From Litorivita pollutaquae (GTDB lineage Bacteria; Pseudomonadota; Alphaproteobacteria; Rhodobacterales; Rhodobacteraceae): 64,000 nt of DNA. The notes under the pieces are model-generated. The model made no database searches, was not told the DNA's origin, and was given only the letters and a program-made list of their open reading frames with translations. Numbering within the stretch: the first letter of the stretch is position 1; each line of letters opens with the position of its first letter. Of this stretch, positions 44,647 to 52,844 are shown piece after piece. The stretch is from NCBI RefSeq assembly GCF_003205515.1, contig NZ_KZ826487.1:90239-154238 (forward strand). The letters are read 5' to 3'. The translations under genes and the position numbers were made by a program.

Positions 44647-45408
44647 ATGACCGCAACTGATCCCCTGCCGCAGGCCGCCGCCAAATGGGCTGGAAAACGC
44701 TATTGGCTGATTGGCGCAAGTGACGGGCTTGGCGCCGCACTGGCCCGTCATTTGAGCCGTGCAGGTGTGCAATTGGTGCTGTCGGCACGCAACGAGAAGG
44801 CGTTGCAAACCCTTGCGGAGGATTTGCCTGCCAAGGCCGAAGTGCAGGTGCTTGACGTGACCGACATGGACAGCATCACCGCCGCTCATGACAGGGTCGG
44901 CGCGGTGGATGGCGTGATATATCTGGCCGGTGCATATTGGCCGATGGGGACCGCCGACTGGGACGCGGAAAAATCGGCGGTTATGGCCGATGTGAACCTT
45001 GGAGGAGCGTTGCGGTGCCTTGGCACGATCGTGCCGCCGATGGTGGCGCGTGGTCACGGGCATGTGGTCCTGACCGGTTCGTTGACGGGGTTTCGTGGCT
45101 TGCCCGGCTCTATCGGATATACCGCATCAAAGGCCGGGGTGATGTCGTTAGCTGAATGCATGAAGGCCGATTTGCGCGGCAGCGGCGTTCAAGTGCAACT
45201 CGCCAACCCGGGGTTCATCCGCACCCGCCTGACCGCCAAAAACGATTTCAAGATGCCGCAAATCATGGAGCCTGACGCCGCTGCGCAGGAGGTCTTTGAA
45301 CTGATGTGCTCGACGCGGTTTGCCAAAAGCTTCCCTGCACCTTTTGCGTGGTTGTTCCGGCTGTCGCAATTTCTGCCAAGCGGGCTTTATTTCCGGCTGT
45401 TCTCCTGA
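44647..45408 (+). CDS. SDR-family oxidoreductase
   Basis: 253-residue short-chain dehydrogenase: YWLIGASDGLGAALARHLSRAG, YLAGAYWPMG, catalytic serine in LTGSLTGFRGLPGS and YTASKAGVMSL. The C-terminus is hydrophobic and aromatic (FAWLFRLSQFLPSGLYFRLFS), suggesting membrane association and a lipid substrate. AAGGAG lies seven bases before the ATG. Third gene of the sigma-E-linked operon. Confidence 0.88.
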   Translation: MTATDPLPQAAAKWAGKRYWLIGASDGLGAALARHLSRAGVQLVLSARNEKALQTLAEDLPAKAEVQVLDVTDMDSITAAHDRVGAVDGVIYLAGAYWPMGTADWDAEKSAVMADVNLGGALRCLGTIVPPMVARGHGHVVLTGSLTGFRGLPGSIGYTASKAGVMSLAECMKADLRGSGVQVQLANPGFIRTRLTAKNDFKMPQIMEPDAAAQEVFELMCSTRFAKSFPAPFAWLFRLSQFLPSGLYFRLFS

Positions 45409-45500
45409 TCCGGACCATGCCGCCATTTGCGCAGGATCAAAGACCGCCCCATCCAGATGGCGCAATCTGACCCTCGATATCAGCGCGAAAGGAAACGGAT

Positions 45501-45824
45501 ATGTTGGAAATTTCAGTGCGCAAAGTGGCACAGGTGATTTTAATGGCGCGGGAATTGACCCGCGCCGAAGGTGAATTGCGCGGCTTTATCGACAACCTCA
45601 CCGAGGAAGAGGCCGTCAGCCTCGTTGCGGTGATGTGGATCGGCCGCGACAGCTTCGCCGCAGAAGAGTTGCAAGATGCGCTCGACACGGCCGCCAGCGA
45701 AGCGACCACACCGGCGAGCGATTATCTGATCGGAACGCCGCATTTGTCCGATCATCTGGAAGCCGGATTGGAGGCGCTGGGCCTTTCGGCCTCGGATGAG
45801 GAAGATGATCTGTTGCGGCCCTAA
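45501..45824 (+). CDS. DUF3775 family protein
   Basis: 107-residue acidic protein: VRKVAQVILMARELTRAEGELRGFIDNLTEEE, VAVMWIGRD and TPASDYLIGTPHLSDHLEAGLEALG. Function unknown. AAAGGA upstream of its ATG; probably the last gene of the operon starting at 42557, although the 92-base gap leaves room for its own promoter. Confidence 0.85.
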   Translation: MLEISVRKVAQVILMARELTRAEGELRGFIDNLTEEEAVSLVAVMWIGRDSFAAEELQDALDTAASEATTPASDYLIGTPHLSDHLEAGLEALGLSASDEEDDLLRP

Positions 45825-45836
45825 CCGGCCACCGGA

Positions 45837-46907
45837 TCACAGCGCGGCAATATGTTCGGTGAACAGCGCTTCGGCCCGCGTCCATATCGGCGCGCGTTGG
45901 GCAAGGCCTTGCAAGGCGGGTAACAGCTGCGCGGCAAAATCTTCTGAGGCTTCACGCGGCAACATCGACGGCAGGTTGTCAATCGCCATAATATCAAGCA
46001 CGGGCGCGTCATGCACGCGGTGGACCGGCGCGGCCCAAGTCGTCGCCTCGCTATAAAGCGGCACGGGGTTATAGTGACTGTCCGGATCACAAGCGATATC
46101 GCCAATGACGCTCAGGGCGCGCGGCGCGGTCACGGCATCGGGTCCGACGAACACCGGCGTGCCCGGGCGGGCGTAAATGCAGTTGAAGAAAATTTCGTGA
46201 GCGAGAATTTCGGGAAATGGTCCGCCCGATGCGGTCTCTTCCATGTCCCAAAGCGTGGTGCCTATACCCATCACAGCGCATAGATCCGCCGCCCCGGCAC
46301 CCACGCGGCCCTTTGCCCCGATGATCAAGGCTCTGGGAGCTTTGTCCGCAGCGCCTGCTTTGGCCAGGGTTCGCGTAAGATCGGCGTTCATCGCATCCTT
46401 ATCGACGTAGGCCTCGGCGGGCGGACAGAGGCTGCCATCCTGCTGCGCGGCCCATGCGCGCAACGTGACCGCCGCCCCGGCATAGCCCGCCCAATATCCG
46501 AACGCGGCGATACGGCGGCCGGTTTCATCGGTCAGATATTCCAGATCAAGTAAGGTGCCGCCGCCCGCGCGAAACCGCTCTAAAAGCACCCGACCCGCAT
46601 GTTGCCCCTTATAGGCATGGCCGAACATGATGTGGCGATGGGACAGGGGTGTGCCATCCTCGGGCAATTCCTTGAGCCCCAAGATCACCGCCTCTCTGGG
46701 CGCACTTGCCCATGCGCCCTCAGCGGCAATTTCTGCTCCCGCCGCGATGTATCCATCCAGCGGGATAGCGCGTTGGACGCTGTCCTCGACGGTCAGCCGT
46801 AATCCCGCCGCCGTCAATGCTGCCGCGCCCTCGGGGGTCAGCGCCGCGCGGGCCTCATTTTGACGGGTTTCGGCGCGCAGCCAAAGATGCAATGCGGGAG
46901 ATGTCAT
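45837..46907 (-). CDS. Saccharopine dehydrogenase-like protein (lysine-forming type)
   Basis: 356 residues with an alanine dehydrogenase-like fold: LWLRAETRQNEARAALTPEGAAAL, FGHAYKGQHAGRVLLERF, ALIIGAKGRVGAGAADLC (NAD site), HEIFFNCIYAR and DNLPSMLPREASEDFAAQLLPAL. Resembles NAD-dependent saccharopine dehydrogenase (L-lysine forming); bacterial physiological role uncertain. Start at 46907 is chosen because homology begins with the RAETRQNE motif. Confidence 0.88.
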   Translation of the reverse strand: MTSPALHLWLRAETRQNEARAALTPEGAAALTAAGLRLTVEDSVQRAIPLDGYIAAGAEIAAEGAWASAPREAVILGLKELPEDGTPLSHRHIMFGHAYKGQHAGRVLLERFRAGGGTLLDLEYLTDETGRRIAAFGYWAGYAGAAVTLRAWAAQQDGSLCPPAEAYVDKDAMNADLTRTLAKAGAADKAPRALIIGAKGRVGAGAADLCAVMGIGTTLWDMEETASGGPFPEILAHEIFFNCIYARPGTPVFVGPDAVTAPRALSVIGDIACDPDSHYNPVPLYSEATTWAAPVHRVHDAPVLDIMAIDNLPSMLPREASEDFAAQLLPALQGLAQRAPIWTRAEALFTEHIAAL

Positions 46908-47110
46908 GGGACGGCCTTTGATCAACGAATGTTGAGGCATAGGGTAGGCTGGCGGCGTGCGATCCTCCATCCCCGTAGAATCCACAGGTGCAGGCCGGTT
47001 GCGCTCCGCAGCCCCGAGAAAATTGACAGTGCGCACCCGCACGGGGCACCTTAATGCAACGACCATCATGAAACCGCATCCTAAAACTCCATCGCGCAAA
47101 GGACATCCCG

Positions 47111-48319
47111 ATGATCCCCGTTAATCCCGACCGTTTTCTTGCCGATCTCCATGCCCTGCGGGAAATCGGGGCTTCCGGTATCGGTAAGGGTGTGGTGCGC
47201 CCTGCCTTCTCCGGTGACGATATCAAGGCGCGGCAGTGGATCGCGGCGCGGATGACCGAGGCAGGCCTCGAGGTGCATATTGATCCGGTCGGGTCGGTTT
47301 GGGGGCTGGCAGCGGCAGAAAAATCGTTGCTGATCGGCTCACATAGCGACACGCAACCCGAAGGGGGCTGGCTCGACGGGGCGCTGGGCGTGATTGCGGG
47401 GCTTGAGATCGCCCGTGCATCGATTGAAGCGGGCGGGCCGCCGGTTTCCGCCGTGAACTTCGAGGATGAAGAGGGCCGTTTTGGCGTCACCACAGCCAGC
47501 ACGATCTGGTCCGGCGCGCTATCATTGGAAGTGGCAGATGAACTGACCGACCGGGACGGGGTTACTTTTGCCGATGCGCGCGGAGCAATGGCGCATCTGG
47601 TCACCGGCCCGTTTGTCGATCCGGCGCGATTCAGCGGGTTTTTAGAGATGCACATCGAACAAGGTCCGTGGCTCGATCAGGCCGGCGATACTGCGGCCGT
47701 GGTTTCGGATATCGTCGGCATCCGCGACATGCGCATCACATTCGAGGGTGAGCAAAACCATGCCGGCACCACGCCGATGCACATGCGCCGTGATGCGTTC
47801 CAAGCGGTCAGCCTGTTCAACGCGCGGCTCAATGACCGGCTGCGCAATGTGGTGACGCCGCAAACGGTTTGGACCATCGGCCATATCAACCTATCCCCGA
47901 ATGCCCACTCGGTTGTTCCGGGAAAGGCCGTGTTCTCAATGCAATGGCGTGACGGAGATACGGATCGACTGTCGCGGATGGAGGCAATCATCCGCGACAC
48001 GGCCGCCGAAGTCGCGGCGGAGCAGGGGATGGAATTGCACTATTCTTCCCTGCTGGGGCTGGAGCCTGTGCCGATGGACGTCGGGGCGCAGGCGGCGCTG
48101 AAGGCGGCCGCCGAAACCCATGCGAAGGGGCGCTGGCGCGCGCTGCAATCGGGGGCGTTGCATGATGCGGCGAACCTATCACGTTTGATGCCGGTGGGGA
48201 TGTTGTTCGTGCCGTCGATTGACGGGATTTCCCACGCCTTCGAGGAAGACACCCATGAGGAAGATTTGGTCAAAGGCTTGGAAATTCTGGCCGATGCAGC
48301 AGGGCGTTGGGCGGTTTAA
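47111..48319 (+). CDS. M20-family Zn-dependent amidohydrolase (allantoate amidohydrolase / N-carbamoylase type)
   Basis: 402 residues: metal-site motifs [19 protein letters not shown] and [11 protein letters not shown], then [11 protein letters not shown], the [11 protein letters not shown] dimer segment, and the C-terminal [11 protein letters not shown] region. Such enzymes hydrolyse allantoate, N-carbamoyl-beta-alanine or N-carbamoyl amino acids; the substrate cannot be set from sequence. The distant puuD in this window makes purine use a possibility only. Confidence 0.88.
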   Translation: MIPVNPDRFLADLHALREIGASGIGKGVVRPAFSGDDIKARQWIAARMTEAGLEVHIDPVGSVWGLAAAEKSLLIGSHSDTQPEGGWLDGALGVIAGLEIARASIEAGGPPVSAVNFEDEEGRFGVTTASTIWSGALSLEVADELTDRDGVTFADARGAMAHLVTGPFVDPARFSGFLEMHIEQGPWLDQAGDTAAVVSDIVGIRDMRITFEGEQNHAGTTPMHMRRDAFQAVSLFNARLNDRLRNVVTPQTVWTIGHINLSPNAHSVVPGKAVFSMQWRDGDTDRLSRMEAIIRDTAAEVAAEQGMELHYSSLLGLEPVPMDVGAQAALKAAAETHAKGRWRALQSGALHDAANLSRLMPVGMLFVPSIDGISHAFEEDTHEEDLVKGLEILADAAGRWAV

Positions 48320-48546
48320 GCCGCGCGGTCATAGCCGCGTTTAAGCGCCCTTTCGCGCCACCGGTCGGCGGCTTCGGAGGCGTGGCGCAGATTGGCGAAA
48401 ATGGCGATTTCCATCCGGCCTTTTCCGCCTTTGTGTCCCCATTCGCGCAAGACGGAGACCTCTTCGAAAAGGTTAAGGGCGATTTCGACGCGGTAGTACC
48501 GCGCAGGGCCGCAGGCGTTGGATTGATACATGAGGCAGCATGTCAT
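48316..48546 (-). CDS. WGR domain protein
   Basis: About 76 residues: [36 protein letters not shown] and [17 protein letters not shown] match stand-alone WGR proteins, thought to bind nucleic acids. Here W-G-H replaces the W-G-R triplet. The start is uncertain (48546, 48531 or 48582). Convergent with and overlapping the end of the amidohydrolase gene by four bases. Confidence 0.75.
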   Translation of the reverse strand: MTCCLMYQSNACGPARYYRVEIALNLFEEVSVLREWGHKGGKGRMEIAIFANLRHASEAADRWRERALKRGYDRAA

Positions 48547-48621
48547 GACCCGAATCGTAGCGCCGCAGGCAATTCGGATCAAGAGCCGATAGAGACGATT
48601 CCGTAAGGTGGGCCGCGCCGG

Positions 48622-49257
48622 TCAGCTCCAATCCACATCCCCCAAACAGATATGGCCAGCCCCGTATATGGTTTTGATAAGCTGGGGATTTTTGGGATCT
48701 TCGCGGAGTTTTGTGCGCAACCGCGAGATCCGCACATCCATCGCGCGGCCAAAGCTTTCTCCCGCTGCCCCGCCAAGGGCCTCTTGCATCATGACGCGAG
48801 GAATCAGCCGCTTGGGTCGTTCGAGAAACAGCCGTAAAACTTCGCCCTCGGCATGGGAGAACGGGGCTTCGGTTCCCGTGGTATCGGTGAGGACATAGCG
48901 GTTAAGAGAGGCGGTCCAACCGGAGAAACGCGCCAATTGCCCGCTTTGTTCGGCCGGTTTATTGGCACGAAGACGGGCGCGCACCCGGGCGACGACTTCG
49001 GCCGGATCAAAGGGTTTTATGATGTAATCATCGGCGCCCAATTCCAATCCCGTCACGCGGTCCTGGACCTGCGCCCGGCCCGAAATGATGATCACGCTCG
49101 CCCCCTGTTCCAGCGCTAGTCGATGCACAAGGCCAAGCCCGTCTCTGTCGGGTAACGACAGATCGACAAGGCATAAATCCGGGGTGGGGCTTTGCAAGGC
49201 GGCTTCGAATTCAGTGGCACGTGCAAAGGCCAAGGTGCGATAACCGGCCTCTTCCAA
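48622..49257 (-). pseudogene. Response regulator with its N-terminal end missing
   Basis: About 211 residues of an OmpR-type regulator. The receiver keeps the phosphorylated aspartate (DLCLVDLSLPDRDG), the Ser in VIIISGRA and the Lys in DDYIIKPFDP. The winged-helix effector is complete (FSHAEGEVLRLFLERP to IKTIYGAGHICLGD). The first ~15 residues, which carry the acidic Mg-binding pair, are absent: before LEEAGYRT the frame reads only AHSPR back to a stop at 49273-49275. The break coincides with the start of a livF remnant. Possibly expressed from TTG 49257 but unlikely to be phosphorylated. Confidence 0.75.
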
Positions 49258-49270
49258 TCGCGGTGAGTGG

Positions 49271-49857
49271 GCTCAAGATTTCGATCCTGCCGCCCTCGCG
49301 CAAAAGGGGGGCATTCAGGTGATGGAAGGCCGTCACTGTATCGAGAATGCCTCACCGTCGAGGAAAACCTGCTGACGGGCAGCTATACGCGCCGTGTATC
49401 CAAGGGCGATATTTTTGCCGATCTTCAAATGGGTTCCAATTATGTTCCGCGTATGCGGGAACGTCGCAAAAGCCAGGCGGGCTATACCTCCGGCGGTGAA
49501 CAACAAATGGTGGCCATTGGCCGCGCCTTGATGTCGAAACCCGAAACAATCTTGCTGGACGAGCCATCGATGGGTCTTGCGCCGCAGCTCGTCGAAGAGA
49601 TTTTCGGCATCCTCAAGGATCTCAACGAGAAGGAAGGCGCGATCTTCCTCGTCGCAGAGCAGAACACCAATGTGGCGCTGCACTAGGCCCGTTACGGGAG
49701 TATTCTGGAATCGGGTCGCGCCATGATGGACGGTCCTGCTGTTGATTTGCGTGAAAATCCCGATGAAAAGGAGTTTTACCTTGGCATGTCTGACGAAGGC
49801 CGTAAAAGCGTTCGTGATGTGCGCTCATATCGCCGCCGCAAGCGTTGGCTGAGCTGA
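49271..49857 (+). pseudogene. livF-like branched-chain amino acid ABC ATPase, truncated and frameshifted
   Basis: Remnant of a LivF-type ATPase. AQKGGIQVMEGRHCIE is in one frame; two extra bases between GAG (49343-49345) and ACC (49354) shift to the frame TVEENLLTGSYTRR. Signature YTSGGEQQMVAIGRAL and Walker B TILLDEPSMGLAPQ survive. A TAG at 49684-49686 then replaces the expected Tyr codon, while homology continues (ARYGSILESGRAMMDGP, EFYLGMSDEGRKS) to the natural stop at 49855-49857. The Walker A end is absent. Clearly non-functional. Such genes usually precede the CoA-ligase gene found next. Confidence 0.9.
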
Positions 49858-49927
49858 GCCGCACTGCACGATTTGACCACCCTTGCCCACTGGCGCCGCG
49901 CCGCGCCCTATCTGAAGGAACCTGTCG

Positions 49928-51148
49928 ATGTCCCGACATTTTGACGCCGCCGAAACCCGTAGCTCCGAGGCCCGTGCCGAGGATATCGCACAGGCGCTGC
50001 CTGCACAAATCGCCCGGGCGCAGGCTTTGCCCGGATATGCGGGAACCTTGGACCGCGTAGAGGCCAGCAAAATCACCTGTGTTGCCGATCTGGCCGCGCT
50101 GCCGGTGTTGCGTAAATCCGATCTCGGCAAGGCGCAGGGGGCCTCTGCGCCCTTTGGGGGTTTGACCACGCTTGCGCCCTCGGGCTTTGCACATATTTTC
50201 CAAAGCCCCGGCCCGATTTATGAACCGGGCCGCGTTGATCACGACTGGTGGCGCATGGGCCGCGTGTTGGCGGCGGCGGGCATCGGACAAGGCGATATCG
50301 TTCAAAACTGTTTCGGCTATCACCTGACCCCGGCAGGCATGATTTTCGAAAGCGGCGCCCGCGCCGTTGGGGCCGCAGTGCTGCCTGCGGGAACGGGGCA
50401 AACCGAATTACAGGCCCGCGCTGCCCATGACATTGGCGTAACGGCCTATGCCGGCACGCCGGATTATCTGAAAATCATCCTCGACAAGGCCGAAGCGATG
50501 GGGCTGAAGTTGGGTATCACCAAGGCAGTTGTCGGGGGCGGGGCGTTGTTTCCCTCTTTGCGGGCGGAATACGCGGATCGCGGTATTGTCTGTTTGCAAA
50601 GCTATGCCACGGCGGATCTTGGAAATATTGCCTACGAATCCACGGCGATGGAGGGCATGATTGTTGATGAGGGCGTCATCGTTGAGATCGTCACCCCCGG
50701 CACCGGCACTCCGGTGGCCGAGGGCGAGGTCGGCGAAGTGGTTGTGACCACGCTCAATCCCGATTACCCGTTGATCCGGTTCGCCACCGGTGATCTGTCG
50801 GCGGTTCTGGCGGGGCAAAGCCCCTGTGGGCGCACCAACATGCGCATCAAAGGATGGATGGGCCGCGCCGATCAGACCACAAAAATCAAAGGTATGTTCG
50901 TGCGCCCCGAACAGGTCGCGCAATTGGTTGCGCGCCACGATGAAATCATCAAAGCCCGGGTGATCGCGGCGCGCGCTGGCGAGATGGACACCATGCATGT
51001 GCAAATCGAAGCAACCGGCGGCGATGAGGACCGCTTTGCGGCCAGTATCGCCGATGTTCTCAAACTTAAGGGTACGGTTGAAATCGTTGCGCCGGGGAGC
51101 TTGCCCAAGGATGGCTTGGTGATCGAGGATCAGCGCAGCTACGAGTAG
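49928..51148 (+). CDS. Phenylacetate-CoA ligase family protein (AMP-forming)
   Basis: 406 residues of the AMP-binding ligase type that sits in Liv-transporter clusters: HIFQSPGPIYEPG, NCFGYHLTPAGMIFESGARAVGAAVLPAG, YAGTPDYLKIILDKAE, QSYATADLGNIAYES, PLIRFATGDLSAV and GRADQTTKIKGMFV. It probably activates a carboxylic acid to its CoA ester. The gene is intact although the adjoining transporter ATPase is dead, so its substrate supply may be lost. Followed by a strong terminator. Confidence 0.87.
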   Translation: MSRHFDAAETRSSEARAEDIAQALPAQIARAQALPGYAGTLDRVEASKITCVADLAALPVLRKSDLGKAQGASAPFGGLTTLAPSGFAHIFQSPGPIYEPGRVDHDWWRMGRVLAAAGIGQGDIVQNCFGYHLTPAGMIFESGARAVGAAVLPAGTGQTELQARAAHDIGVTAYAGTPDYLKIILDKAEAMGLKLGITKAVVGGGALFPSLRAEYADRGIVCLQSYATADLGNIAYESTAMEGMIVDEGVIVEIVTPGTGTPVAEGEVGEVVVTTLNPDYPLIRFATGDLSAVLAGQSPCGRTNMRIKGWMGRADQTTKIKGMFVRPEQVAQLVARHDEIIKARVIAARAGEMDTMHVQIEATGGDEDRFAASIADVLKLKGTVEIVAPGSLPKDGLVIEDQRSYE

Positions 51149-51164
51149 ACCCAACCAGAATTCA

Positions 51165-51196
51165 AAAGGGGCCCGCCGGTTTTGGCGGGCCTTTTT
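51165..51196 (+). terminator. Rho-independent terminator after the CoA-ligase gene
   Basis: GGCCCGCC and GGCGGGCC form an eight-pair stem around GGTTTT, preceded by AAAAGG and followed by five T residues. Confidence 0.9.
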
Positions 51197-51390
51197 ATGC
51201 GCGGTCGGTCCCTCTACCGCATTTTATGCGCATGGGCGCCGCGATGGCACGCGCGGGATGTTATGGCTGTCTTTGCGGTGCTTGCGCGATGGCACCTGCG
51301 GCGGCAACGGCTGCGCCGTGATTCCACAGTGCAGATTGTTCACGGCATTTTGCTCAGGTCCGGCGGGACCTGCTGCGGTCCTCACAAACG

Positions 51391-51423
51391 AAAAAGGCCG
51401 CCACCCGAAGGAAGCGACCTTTT
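51391..51423 (-). terminator. Rho-independent terminator of rpmJ
   Basis: On the minus strand AAAAGG...CCTTTTT with inner CGC/GCG and CC/GG pairs, several T-G pairs, and a TTCG tetraloop, ending in a T tract. It begins 22 bases after the rpmJ stop. Confidence 0.85.
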
Positions 51424-51445
51424 AGCATTCAGCGCTGTCAGCGAC

Positions 51446-51571
51446 TTAGCCTTGGCGGGCTTTGAAGCGAGGCTGGGTTTTGTTGATCACGTAAACGCGG
51501 CCCTTGCGGCGCACAACGCGGCAATCACGATGCCGATTCTTGAGCGAGCGTAGCGAGTTTTTAACCTTCAT
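51446..51571 (-). CDS. rpmJ: 50S ribosomal protein L36
   Basis: A 41-residue protein beginning [17 protein letters not shown] and ending [13 protein letters not shown]. This is the longer L36 form of alphaproteobacteria, with the zinc-type cysteine pattern largely lost. Basic, part of the large ribosomal subunit. A GGAGAAGAC site precedes the ATG, and its own terminator follows. Confidence 0.96.
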   Translation of the reverse strand: MKVKNSLRSLKNRHRDCRVVRRKGRVYVINKTQPRFKARQG

Positions 51572-51674
51572 AGGTCTTCTCCTCATTCGCGGCGCAGGGT
51601 GCGCCTTTGGTTTCATTGACCCTTGTAAATAAGGGCGCTAGCGGGTGCATCCGGCGGAACGGACGCGTAAATCA

Positions 51675-51750
51675 TGGTGGGCGATACTGGGATCGAACCA
51701 GTGACCCCTTCGATGTCAACGAAGTGCTCTACCGCTGAGCTAATCACCCA
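51675..51750 (-). tRNA. tRNA-Val (GAC)
   Basis: A 76-base cloverleaf on the minus strand. The acceptor arms TGGGTGA and TCGCCCA pair with one T-G pair, the D arm is AGCTCAGCGGTAGAGC, and the anticodon stem CTTCG/CGAAG encloses TTGACAT with anticodon GAC. The T arm contains GGTTCGATCC and CCA is encoded. The upstream direction is free for its promoter. Confidence 0.96.
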
Positions 51751-51896
51751 TTTACCGATGCAGCGCCTCGCCCCATAAAAAGGGGCGCGGGGATGCCGCG
51801 CCGGTTCGCTGGTCAATAAAAGGAGTCGGGAGAAGGGTCAAGGGGCTTTTGATAGAGAATATTTTGAGGCATGCTCTCCTTGGAAGAGGTCGTTTC

Positions 51897-52760
51897 ATGC
51901 CCAAGCACGCCTATCAAGTCATTTCGCCACCCGAGCGTCTCACATCGGTGGTTTTTGCCTCGCCGCACAGCGGGCGGGACTACCCTTGGAGTTTTGTGCG
52001 CAGCTCGGTTCTGGATGCGCAAATGATCCGATCTTCCGAAGATGCTTTTGTCGATGATCTGTTTTCTGCCGCGCCCTCTTTTGGCGCGCCATTGCTCATA
52101 GCTTGCGCGCCGCGCGCCTATGTCGATTTGAACCGCAGCGCCGATGAATTGGATCCCGCCTTGATTGATGGTCTGCCCAAGGGCAAGGCGCTTAACCCGC
52201 GCATCGCCTCCGGCCTTGGCGTGGTGCCGCGGGTTGTGGCCGGTGGGCGGGCGATCTATCGCGGCAAATTGCCGATGAGCGAGGTGCAGCGGCGCATTGA
52301 TCTTTATTGGCATCCCTATCACGCGAGATTGCAAAATTTGCTCAACACCAGTTACCGTGAATTCGGCATGTCGGTTCTGGTTGATTGCCATTCGATGCCG
52401 CATGAGGCCGTCGCAAGCATTGCACGTCTGGGCGGTCAACGCCCCGATGTGGTGCTCGGCGATCGGTTCGGCGCCGCAGCAGATGAAAGCGTGGTCGACC
52501 GGATCGAGCGTGCCTTTGTGCATGCGGGGCTGCGGGTGGTGCGCAACACGCCCTTCGCGGGTGCCTATACCGCACAACATTATGGCCGCCCTTCGCGCGG
52601 GCAACACGCGGTGCAAATCGAAATCGACCGCAGCCTCTATATGGATGAAAAAGCCGTCCGTCCGAACGAGAATTTCAACGCCTTTAAAACCCTGATTGAC
52701 GGGGTTGTGGCGGATGTCGCCCGTTTCGGTGCGCGCAAAACTCCGTTGGCCGCCGAATAG
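51897..52760 (+). CDS. N-formylglutamate amidohydrolase family protein
   Basis: 287 residues: VVFASPHSGRDYPW, RSSEDAFVDDLF, PRAYVDLNRSADELDP, LVDCHSMPHEA, VVLGDRFGAAAD and NTPFAGAYTAQHYGRPSRGQHAVQIEIDRSLYMDE. The family releases formate from N-formylglutamate in histidine degradation, but homologues without hut neighbours, as here, may have other substrates. Start at 51897 (MPKHAYQ) gives the family length. Confidence 0.88.
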   Translation: MPKHAYQVISPPERLTSVVFASPHSGRDYPWSFVRSSVLDAQMIRSSEDAFVDDLFSAAPSFGAPLLIACAPRAYVDLNRSADELDPALIDGLPKGKALNPRIASGLGVVPRVVAGGRAIYRGKLPMSEVQRRIDLYWHPYHARLQNLLNTSYREFGMSVLVDCHSMPHEAVASIARLGGQRPDVVLGDRFGAAADESVVDRIERAFVHAGLRVVRNTPFAGAYTAQHYGRPSRGQHAVQIEIDRSLYMDEKAVRPNENFNAFKTLIDGVVADVARFGARKTPLAAE

Positions 52761-52844
52761 CGCGGCCCGCAGGGCAGGCTGCACGGCCACTGTTTCGGGC
52801 CCAGAGGTGCCGTTCGACGGTCAGCAGGTTACATGGTGTTGGCG

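Noticed and set aside
46919..46932. TTGATCAA near 46920, resembling an FNR site.
   Set aside because: The two half-sites abut without the required six-base spacer.
51446..51750. rpmJ next to tRNA-Val as a possible genomic-island attachment region.
   Set aside because: No integrase gene and no repeat of the tRNA 3' end was seen in the window.
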